The position numbers were made by a program, and so were the translations under genes. The notes under the pieces were generated by a model, which made no database searches, was not told the DNA's origin, and saw only the letters and a program-made list of their open reading frames with translations. A stretch of 64,000 nucleotides of DNA from Flavobacterium anhuiense (GTDB lineage: Bacteria > Bacteroidota > Bacteroidia > Flavobacteriales > Flavobacteriaceae). Below are positions 46,185 through 53,542 of the stretch, one piece after another; within the stretch, counting starts at the first letter, position 1, and each line of letters begins with the position of its first letter. The stretch spans positions 122,300 to 186,299 of the forward strand of contig NZ_FMVC01000008.1 in assembly GCF_900101855.1 (NCBI RefSeq). The letters are read 5' to 3'.

Positions 46185-46210
46185 CCTCTGGTTCAGCCAG
46201 AGGTTTTTTT
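46185..46210 (+). terminator. terminator after aroA
   Basis: CCTCTGG (46185-46191), loop TTCAG, CCAGAGG (46197-46203), then seven T. Confidence 0.85.
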
Positions 46211-46242
46211 ATGTCCAAGTTTGAATATAATCGCAAAGTTTG

Positions 46243-46338
46243 TCATTTCGACGAAGGAGAAATCTTCGCAAGTAGCTCCGCAATCAAAATCTAATCTTTG
46301 TCGAGTTTCTGGCGAAGATTTCTCCTTCGTCGAAATGA
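46243..46338. repeat. 27-bp perfect inverted repeat element (GACGAAGGAGAAATC)
   Basis: The 27-base arm at 46243-46269 (starting TCATTTCGACGAAGGAG) is matched exactly in reverse complement at 46312-46338, around a 42-base loop. It lies in the 420-base aroA-queA spacer after the terminator. Such long perfect arms without a T tract suggest a REP or MITE-like element. A coding frame that begins inside it is not credible. Confidence 0.8.
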
Positions 46339-46535
46339 AAATAATATGTTGAAAATGTTTCTTATAGAAAAAAACACATTTTTAATGGTTCTCGAAACCT
46401 CACAAAATCAAGGACTTTTGAAAATAAAAGCCAAAACACTTGACAACGCCTATCTCACAATCGTATATTTGCAACCGATTTAAAATTTTAGATAAACAAA
46501 TCTAAAAACTACACTCTAAAATCAACAATTCAAAT

Positions 46536-47585
46536 ATGAAATTATCACACTTCAATTTCAATTTACCGAAAGAACTTTTGGCTGAATTTCCAGCAGAAAA
46601 CAGAGATGAATCTCGCTTAATGGTAATTGACCGTAAAAAAAACACTATCGAACATAAAATGTTTAAAGACGTGATCAACTATTTTGATGACGGAGACGTT
46701 TTAATTCTTAACAATACAAAAGTTTTCCCTGCGCGTTTGTATGGAAACAAAGAAAAAACTGGAGCTAGAATTGAGGTTTTCTTATTAAGAGAATTAAATT
46801 CAGAGCAACGTTTATGGGACGTTTTAGTAGATCCTGCTAGAAAAATCCGTATTGGTAACAAACTTTATTTTGGTGACGACGATTCGTTAGTTGCTGAGGT
46901 AATTGACAATACAACTTCTCGTGGTAGAACTTTACGTTTCTTATACGATGGTTCTTATGAAGAATTCAGAAACAAATTGACTGAACTTGGAGAAACTCCA
47001 ATTCCTAAATACATCAACAGAGATGTTACGCCAGAAGATGCTGAAAGATACCAAACTATCTACGCAAAAGAAGAGGGAGCTGTAGCGGCACCAACTGCTG
47101 GTTTGCACTTCTCGAAACACCTTTTGAAAAAATTAGAAATCAAAGGAGTAAATTTTGCTGAGGTAACTTTACACGTAGGTTTAGGAACTTTTAATCCAGT
47201 TGAGGTTGAAGATTTATCTAAACACAAAATGGATTCTGAGGAATTAATCATTACACAAAAAGCTTGTGATATTGTAAACGAAGGAAAAGCAAAGAAAAAA
47301 CGTATCTGTGCTGTAGGAACAACTTCTATGCGTGCAATCGAAAGTTCTGTTTCTTCTGCAAATACATTGAATCCTTACGAAGGATGGACAAATAAATTTA
47401 TTTTTCCTCCTCACGATTTCAGTATTGCAAACTGTATGATTACCAATTTCCACACTCCAAAATCAACATTATTAATGATGATTTCTGCTTTCTGTGGACA
47501 CGATTTAATGAAAAAAGCATACGAAGAAGCAATCAAAGAAGGATACAAATTCTATTCTTATGGAGATGCGATGTTAATTCTTTAA
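46536..47585 (+). CDS. queA: tRNA preQ1(34) S-adenosylmethionine ribosyltransferase-isomerase
   Basis: The 349-residue enzyme adds the epoxycyclopentane ring in queuosine synthesis. Conserved segments are LPKELLAEFPAENRDESRLM, ALF-like LILNNTKVFPARLYGNK, EGAVAAPTAGLHFS and TTSMRAIES. Length and start are standard. It ends with a hairpin terminator at 47610. Confidence 0.96.
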   Translation: MKLSHFNFNLPKELLAEFPAENRDESRLMVIDRKKNTIEHKMFKDVINYFDDGDVLILNNTKVFPARLYGNKEKTGARIEVFLLRELNSEQRLWDVLVDPARKIRIGNKLYFGDDDSLVAEVIDNTTSRGRTLRFLYDGSYEEFRNKLTELGETPIPKYINRDVTPEDAERYQTIYAKEEGAVAAPTAGLHFSKHLLKKLEIKGVNFAEVTLHVGLGTFNPVEVEDLSKHKMDSEELIITQKACDIVNEGKAKKKRICAVGTTSMRAIESSVSSANTLNPYEGWTNKFIFPPHDFSIANCMITNFHTPKSTLLMMISAFCGHDLMKKAYEEAIKEGYKFYSYGDAMLIL

Positions 47586-47609
47586 TAGGAATTAATTTTT
47601 CAATATAAG

Positions 47610-47645
47610 AACCCGACAGTTTTTTAGAAGCTGTCGGGTTTTTTT
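47610..47645 (+). terminator. terminator after queA
   Basis: AACCCGACAG (47610-47619) pairs with CTGTCGGGTT (47631-47640), then T to 47645. The core is the same as at 16340 and 63756. Confidence 0.85.
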
Positions 47646-47911
47646 ATTTGTTTCAAGTTTCAAGTTTAAAGTTTGACGTTCGGTGCGAAATTTAAACGCA
47701 ATCCCGATCGCTATCGGGAGCAAGGATTTTTTGCTCAGTATGTGTTTACCAGAAACAAAAGAACGCAAAGCTTTGCGAACTTAGCGTCTGTAAATGTTAG
47801 CCTTAATAAAAAAAGACTTTGCGAACTTTGCGTTAAAAAAACACACAAAGCATATCAACCTGAAACAAACCAAACAAAATTTGTTATTTTAGCAGGCAAA
47901 ACAAAAACAAA
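47646..47911. repeat. repeat-rich spacer before kynU
   Basis: CCCGATCGCTATCGGGA (about 47703-47719) is a short palindrome. AAGCTTTGCGAACTTAGCGT (about 47768) and GACTTTGCGAACTTTGCGTT (about 47815) belong to the TTTGCGAAC repeat family. A coding frame through here is composed of these repeats and is not credible. Confidence 0.6.
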
Positions 47912-49186
47912 ATGACTTTTCAAAATACACGCGAATTTGCACGAGAGCTAGATTCGAAAGATGCATTAAACCATTATCAAGAGCAATTTATTTTTCCTAA
48001 AGTAAACGATAAACGAGTTATCTATTTTACAGGAAACTCATTAGGACTACAGCCAAAACGTACCAAAGCATACATTGACGAAGTAATGAATGATTGGGCA
48101 GAATTAGCTGTCGAGGGGCATTTTTATGCTGAAAAACCTTGGTGGGATTATCAGGAAAGATTTGCAGAACCATTGAGTAAGATTGTTGGAGCGCTTCCGT
48201 CAGAAGTTACCGTAATGAATACTTTGACAGTGAATCTTCATTTGTTGATGGTTTCTTTTTATCAGCCAAAAGGAAAACGTTACAAAATTATCTGCGAAGA
48301 AAAAGCTTTTCCGTCAGATCAGTATATGTTTCAAAGTCAGGTAAATTTTCACGGATACAAACCTGAAGATGCAATTGTAGAAATTAAACGCAGGGAAGGA
48401 GAACACAATATTCGTTTGGAAGATATTTTGGCAAAAATTGAAGAAGTTGGAGATGAACTGGCTTTAGTTTTAATTGGCGGAGTAAATTATTATACAGGAC
48501 AAGTTTTTGATATTAAAACCATAACTGCTGCGGGACAAAAAGTTGGCGCAAAAGTGGGTTGGGATTTGGCACATGCTGCCGGAAATATCAAATTAGAACT
48601 TCATGATTGGAATGTAGATTTTGCTGCTTGGTGCAGTTATAAATATATGAATTCAGGTCCAGGAAATGCTTCTGGATGTTTTGTTCACGAAAAACATCAC
48701 AATTCAGATTTACCAAGATTTGCAGGATGGTGGGGACACAACAAAGAGCGCCGTTTTAAAATGGAACCTACTTTTGATCCCGTTCACGGAGCCGACGGAT
48801 GGCAAATTAGTAATCTTCCAGTTCTTTCTTTAGCGCCATATTTGGCTTCAGTAGAAATGTTTGCTGAGGTTGGAATGGATGCATTAATTGCAAAACGTGA
48901 TCACATTACTTCATATTTGGAATTTATTCTTCACGAAATTGATAAAGAGGTAGAGAGTACTTTCGAAATCATTACACCAACAAATCCAGAAGAAAGAGCT
49001 TCGCAATTATCTGTTTTTCTTCACGGAGAAGGAAGAGCTTTATTCGACTATTTAATGAAAAATAGTGTCATTACAGATTGGCGTGAACCAAATGTAATTC
49101 GTCTGGCGCCAGTTCCATTATATTGTTCTTATGAAGATATGTATGATTTTGGACAGATTCTTAAAAAAGGAATCTTAGGAAAATAA
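47912..49186 (+). CDS. kynU: kynureninase
   Basis: The 424-residue PLP enzyme cleaves kynurenine or 3-hydroxykynurenine to (hydroxy)anthranilate and alanine. Signatures are IYFTGNSLGLQPKR, GWDLAHAAGN and the PLP-lysine segment AAWCSYKYMNSGPG, followed by GWWGHN. Kynurenine 3-monooxygenase is encoded at 62371, so the two enzymes are in the same neighbourhood but not one operon. Confidence 0.96.
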   Translation: MTFQNTREFARELDSKDALNHYQEQFIFPKVNDKRVIYFTGNSLGLQPKRTKAYIDEVMNDWAELAVEGHFYAEKPWWDYQERFAEPLSKIVGALPSEVTVMNTLTVNLHLLMVSFYQPKGKRYKIICEEKAFPSDQYMFQSQVNFHGYKPEDAIVEIKRREGEHNIRLEDILAKIEEVGDELALVLIGGVNYYTGQVFDIKTITAAGQKVGAKVGWDLAHAAGNIKLELHDWNVDFAAWCSYKYMNSGPGNASGCFVHEKHHNSDLPRFAGWWGHNKERRFKMEPTFDPVHGADGWQISNLPVLSLAPYLASVEMFAEVGMDALIAKRDHITSYLEFILHEIDKEVESTFEIITPTNPEERASQLSVFLHGEGRALFDYLMKNSVITDWREPNVIRLAPVPLYCSYEDMYDFGQILKKGILGK

Positions 49187-49225
49187 GGTTTATCTAAAAT
49201 AGTAACCGTACTGTTTGTCAAAAAA

Positions 49226-49255
49226 AACTTTGCGTCTTAGCGCCTTTGCGAGATT
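49226..49255. repeat. TTTGCG repeat copy
   Basis: AACTTTGCGTCTTAGCGCCT and TTTGCGAGATT match the dispersed repeat family seen near 20085, 22304 and 47768. It is in the 211-base spacer after kynU. Confidence 0.45.
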
Positions 49256-49397
49256 AATTTCATTCAGCTTGGGGAATAAACTCAGCGCGAAACAGACATC
49301 AATCTTCAAATGTTATAAACTTTCAAAAAAATTCTGTAACAACCGTTATAACAGATATTTCGTAATTTGTAGTGTATAATTTTAAAATTACAAGATC

Positions 49398-49835
49398 ATG
49401 AAAGGCTTATATATTTTATTGACCGTGATATTTTTAACTTCTTGTCAACAACAAAATAAAGAAGATATAAATAAAGCCAAACAAGCCAGTATTGATTCAA
49501 TGAAAGTTGAGATTAACAAACAGCGTGTTATCGATTCGATGAAGGCTGAAATGGCAAAATTAAATGAGGAAAAGATTGAAGCTCAGAAAGAAAAGGTTGT
49601 AGTAGTGCAGCAAAAAGATGGAACGGCGGCCACTACCACAACGACAACAACCAAAAAGAAGGGCTGGAGTGCAACTGCTAAAGGCGCTGTAATTGGTGCC
49701 GGAGTTGGAGCCGCAACTGGAGCAATTGTCAGTAAGAAAAAAGGAGAAGGTGCCATTATTGGTGGTTTAGCCGGAGCTGCAGTTGGTACAGGAACTGGAG
49801 CTGTTATTGATAGCAAAAATAAGAGGAACGAATAG
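49398..49835 (+). CDS. Gly-zipper lipoprotein (YMGG-like)
   Basis: The 145-residue protein has a lipoprotein signal (Cys at about 16, FLTSCQQQNK) and two copies of an IDSMK(V/A)E(I/M) helical repeat (about 31-53). A Thr-rich linker follows. Glycine-zipper segments such as AVIGAGVGAATGAIV and AIIGGLAGAAVGTGTGAVI suggest membrane insertion or oligomerisation in the envelope. Confidence 0.82.
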   Translation: MKGLYILLTVIFLTSCQQQNKEDINKAKQASIDSMKVEINKQRVIDSMKAEMAKLNEEKIEAQKEKVVVVQQKDGTAATTTTTTTKKKGWSATAKGAVIGAGVGAATGAIVSKKKGEGAIIGGLAGAAVGTGTGAVIDSKNKRNE

Positions 49836-49853
49836 TTTCCTATAAATAAAAAC

Positions 49854-49884
49854 AAACCCCAAATTAGTGATAATTTGGGGTTTT
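49854..49884. terminator. bidirectional terminator
   Basis: AAACCCCAAATTA (49854-49866) and TAATTTGGGGTTT (49871-49883) form a perfect stem with loop GTGA and T/A tracts at both ends, between convergent genes. Confidence 0.85.
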
Positions 49885-49889
49885 CATTT

Positions 49890-51689
49890 TTAAACCAACT
49901 CTGAAACGGGAATTTTTATACCAACTAATTCTGATTTACAAGAATCGAGTTGATTTAAGTCTCCTTTAAAGGCTATTGTCGATTCAAATAAATTTTTATA
50001 ATATTCAATTCCATCTAACAGATTAGATTTAAAAGTATTCCATTTTTTATGCTGAGCCGTTGTAAGTTCGCCAGAAACAGATTGAATTTCATTTCTAAAG
50101 TAACTAATATACATTTTAAGCTCTTTTATAAACAGGTTCGGACGATCGTTTGTTCTAATAATCGACTTCCCTTGATAGATATGCTGGATCATTTGTTTTA
50201 AAGAAACCTCCTGATCAAAATAAGCCAAGTTTGGCCCTGGGCAAATTACTACTCCTTGAGCTTGACCTTTTATTTTAATATCATTTTCCAGATAAGAAGC
50301 ATTAGCCAAACCAACACAAAGACACGATTTTTCGGTGATTTTGATTTTATTTTTTTCAAATTCATCAGCAGATAGAGAAACTTTTTTTGCTTCTAGTTCT
50401 TCTAGTTTAATGTCCTGATATTTTTTTGAAGCCGTACAAATTCCGTGCGGATCGTATTCTTTGCTTAAAGCTAAAAATTTCTTTGGACAAGAACTTCCAG
50501 CTTTATTTTCCTGAATTCTTTTCTGTTTTAAAAATTCATTAGTTGTTCCTTTCAAAGTGTTGAATGGAACTCCTAAAGGGGAAATATTACTTAAATAAAA
50601 ATCATCTTCTTTGGCATTCATTAATAAATTACGAGTTTCTTTATCGACAGAAGTAGCTTCGGGCACTAATAAAAATGGAGAACCCCAACCAACAGAATCA
50701 ACATTATATTCGTCTAATAAAAACTCATGTTCTGCAGCAGTTCCAACACCACCTTGAACTGTAATTTTCAATTCTAAAGGATTTTCTGGAAAATGCTGAT
50801 TTTTTGCCTGTAAAGCTTTAATCATTAAATCGTGGGCCGATTGTATTAATTGTTCTTTTTTTTGCTTGAATTCCTCTAAAATAGTGCCCAATAAGAGTCC
50901 GTCTGTTGCAAAAGCATGTCCTCCGCAGTTCAGCCCCGATTCGATTCGATATTCTGAAACCCAAAGTCCTTTTTTAGCTAAAAAATTTCCTTGAATCATT
51001 GCCGATCTGAAATCGCTTACTTTTAAAATGATTTTCTTTTTAAGTTCATTATTTTCATTTGGGAAAAAATCTTTGAAGTTTTCGAAATACCCAAATAATC
51101 TCGGATTCATTCCTGCAGAAAGTACCACAGAAGATTGTAAATTGCTATTTGCAAAACCCCTTAAAACCGCATGTGCATCATTAAACTCAATTGGAAGCTG
51201 TTCGTTTTTGATGAAATTATCTTTGTCTAATTTCGTCATAATATTGACGTCAATTTCTCCAGGAAAAAGGTGTGTTTCAATATAATTTTGAATATTCTCT
51301 TTAAAAGCGATTCCGTCATCCAGTAAATTCTGAAATCCTTTTTTAATATCAGAAGTATTCGGTAGCATTGACATGAAATTTTCTAAAGCTGTTTTGCTTT
51401 CCGCCAATTCTATTTTGAAATTTTCGAATTTCTCTTTTACAATTTTATCAACTAAATTTAAGTAAGAGGTAATTCTTTCAGCACGGTAGTCATGAAATTT
51501 TTGAGTAATTTCTTCGTAAGGAATATTGAATTTAGTGCTATAAAAATTACGCATCTTTTCAATCAGATCATCGTCAGCGAGAGCAATAACAGATGAAATT
51601 CCGTACTGTGCTACTCGTATAGGACTGTCAATGGTATAGGCAAGTCCCATTACCGGAATATGAAAAGTATGCAGATTATTTTTTGTCAT
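49890..51689 (-). CDS. 599-residue Cys-containing protein of unknown function
   Basis: No family is assigned with confidence. The middle (about 265-385) has GGHAFATDGLLLG, KITVQGGVGTAAEHEFLL and VGWGSPFLLVPEA. Glycine-rich turns like these recall TIM-barrel FMN enzymes such as nitronate monooxygenases. The second half has cysteines in SSCPKKF, HGICTA, SCLCVGLA and VICPGP, a possible Fe-S site. The N-terminal 170 residues are helical and charged. There is no signal peptide, so it is cytoplasmic. It is a single gene between a terminator and a repeat. Confidence 0.75.
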   Translation of the reverse strand: MTKNNLHTFHIPVMGLAYTIDSPIRVAQYGISSVIALADDDLIEKMRNFYSTKFNIPYEEITQKFHDYRAERITSYLNLVDKIVKEKFENFKIELAESKTALENFMSMLPNTSDIKKGFQNLLDDGIAFKENIQNYIETHLFPGEIDVNIMTKLDKDNFIKNEQLPIEFNDAHAVLRGFANSNLQSSVVLSAGMNPRLFGYFENFKDFFPNENNELKKKIILKVSDFRSAMIQGNFLAKKGLWVSEYRIESGLNCGGHAFATDGLLLGTILEEFKQKKEQLIQSAHDLMIKALQAKNQHFPENPLELKITVQGGVGTAAEHEFLLDEYNVDSVGWGSPFLLVPEATSVDKETRNLLMNAKEDDFYLSNISPLGVPFNTLKGTTNEFLKQKRIQENKAGSSCPKKFLALSKEYDPHGICTASKKYQDIKLEELEAKKVSLSADEFEKNKIKITEKSCLCVGLANASYLENDIKIKGQAQGVVICPGPNLAYFDQEVSLKQMIQHIYQGKSIIRTNDRPNLFIKELKMYISYFRNEIQSVSGELTTAQHKKWNTFKSNLLDGIEYYKNLFESTIAFKGDLNQLDSCKSELVGIKIPVSELV

Positions 51690-51779
51690 TTGTATTCGGA
51701 TTAAAATAGAAGCAAATGAAAAAAAATAAATTTTTCTAAAACCTGATAAATGTCAGGTTCGGCATTATGGAAAAGGTTT

Positions 51780-51875
51780 TTCAGTCACAAATTCACAAAT
51801 TTTATTCTTTTGATTTGTGTAATTAGAATTAAATAGTCACAAAAAATTGAGCTAATTCGTGAATTGGTGGCAAAA
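51780..51875. repeat. GTGAATTCGTGG-family repeat
   Basis: TCACAAATTCACAAATTTTA (about 51784) faces GCTAATTCGTGAATTGGTGG (about 51851-51870). This imperfect inverted pair matches elements at 14552-14614 and 30515-30590. Confidence 0.6.
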
Positions 51876-51877
51876 AA

Positions 51878-53434
51878 CTAAATCAAAATCTTCTTCAAAG
51901 ACTCTGCAATACTTCTCCACAAAAGATTGTAGAATGATCTGTCTTGAAGCCGTTCTACTTCAACTTCTGCAGTTTTGGCTTTGTCTTTCGAATCGTTTTT
52001 GACTAATAAATTGGCAACAGCTGTTTTAAGTTTGGCTTCTTTTTCAGGATTTTTTTTCTTGTATAATTTTACTTTGAGATTATCGTAATCTAGAGAAGCA
52101 TTTCCTTTTGATCCATTATCGTTTCCGTAGAAATTAAATCGGTATTTATTGAAAGTTCCAGTAAAAGTCGTATTGATATACGGTTTGGTAAATCTCGTCA
52201 TTCCTCGAACATCAAAATTTGAAATTACGCCTTGAATATGAAATCCGTCACTTTTGTCCAGAACATTAAAACGCCAATCGACATCAAGAGGAGAATTTTT
52301 CATAAAAATACATTTGACTTTTATTTTTACATCATCCATTTTTTTTAAGCCAAAACCGCTTCGCAAATTAGTTGCCTGAAGATTGAACCTATCAAAAGTT
52401 AAAACTCCAGGGCCTTTGGCAACATCAAGTTCTTCTTCGTAAACTAATTTTGATTTCAAAACCTGAAGTGTGTCAATTTGCAGCGGAAATTTTAGATTTC
52501 GCAGTAAGTGATTGTACAGATATTTTTTGCTTGGATCGTCTTTTAGCATTTTTCCGCGATAAATATTGGCGTCAAAATGATTGATTACAAGCGAATTGGC
52601 TTTGAAATAAAAGCGATTATTTTTAAATCCCCAATCCATTTTTTCAACTTGAGCCGAATCAAATTTTAAATTGTAAATGTCTTTTTCTTTGTCGAGTCTT
52701 TTTATAAATTCATATCGTTCAAATTGAGGAAGATTAGAGAAATTATTGATTTTTAAAAAATTCTTTTCGGTACTTATTTTTCCAATATTGATATAATAGA
52801 AACTATTTGGCCTATAAAACAAACTGTCGCAAACTAGAGCATACTTTTCATATCGAATCGGAATTTTTTCTTTCAAAGTAGCATCAGTAATTAAAATGCC
52901 TTCTAGTTTTAAAAGGATTTTTTTAACGCTGAAAATGGGTTTTTCTGTATCTAGAGAAACAACATCAACAGATCCGTCGTTGAGGTAAATATTAGAAACT
53001 GCTATAATTTTTCGGAAGGGATCAATAATTTCTTTTTCAATGCTTTTACTGTTATTGATTAATTTTTCGCCTTTTTTGTATAAAATGACTCGTGGTTTAT
53101 TAATAATGATACTCTCAGCTTGAATGATGTCACGAAAAGCCAAATCCCAAATGTTAAAGTGTTTTATGGTGATGGATTCGATTTTTGAAAAAAGCCCATT
53201 TTTACTGTCTTTAGGCTCGTTTTTCGGACTTACAAGCAAAGTTTGGGCATTAATATTTCTAGAAAAAAGAGAAACTTCAATTTTTTCATAATTGATATTG
53301 TATGCGGTTTTGTTTTTTTCGTGAATAATGATTGGAAGCTGTTTTTTTATCCAGTAATTCAACCCGATGTTGGCAAGAATTACAATAACTAGCAGAGAAA
53401 TTACTACAATCGCTATTTTTTTATAGATTGACAT
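51878..53434 (-). CDS. AsmA-like / DUF748-type envelope protein
   Basis: The 518-residue protein has one N-terminal membrane anchor (about 5-27) followed by a long beta-rich body with segments such as INAQTLLVSPKNE and LKFPLQIDTLQVLKSKLVYEE. This is the pattern of AsmA-like bridge proteins that span the periplasm. The C-terminal end is charged (KKKNPEKEAKLKTAVANLL). A role in lipid transport to the outer membrane is inferred from the family. It is divergent from the penicillin acylase gene. Confidence 0.72.
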   Translation of the reverse strand: MSIYKKIAIVVISLLVIVILANIGLNYWIKKQLPIIIHEKNKTAYNINYEKIEVSLFSRNINAQTLLVSPKNEPKDSKNGLFSKIESITIKHFNIWDLAFRDIIQAESIIINKPRVILYKKGEKLINNSKSIEKEIIDPFRKIIAVSNIYLNDGSVDVVSLDTEKPIFSVKKILLKLEGILITDATLKEKIPIRYEKYALVCDSLFYRPNSFYYINIGKISTEKNFLKINNFSNLPQFERYEFIKRLDKEKDIYNLKFDSAQVEKMDWGFKNNRFYFKANSLVINHFDANIYRGKMLKDDPSKKYLYNHLLRNLKFPLQIDTLQVLKSKLVYEEELDVAKGPGVLTFDRFNLQATNLRSGFGLKKMDDVKIKVKCIFMKNSPLDVDWRFNVLDKSDGFHIQGVISNFDVRGMTRFTKPYINTTFTGTFNKYRFNFYGNDNGSKGNASLDYDNLKVKLYKKKNPEKEAKLKTAVANLLVKNDSKDKAKTAEVEVERLQDRSFYNLLWRSIAESLKKILI

Positions 53435-53542
53435 TTATAGTATTAATTTTAAATACATAAATTTAGAGTTTTAAAGACGGCTGTCTCTTATAAGATTTTT
53501 TAGAAAAATTACATTATTACAAATTTCATCCTTTTTCAGAAT

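Noticed and set aside
46298..46483. 61-codon plus-strand frame after aroA
   Set aside because: It begins inside the 27-bp palindromic element and shows no domain or signal.
47673..47915. 80-codon plus-strand frame before kynU
   Set aside because: It reads through TTTGCGAAC repeats and overlaps the kynU start.
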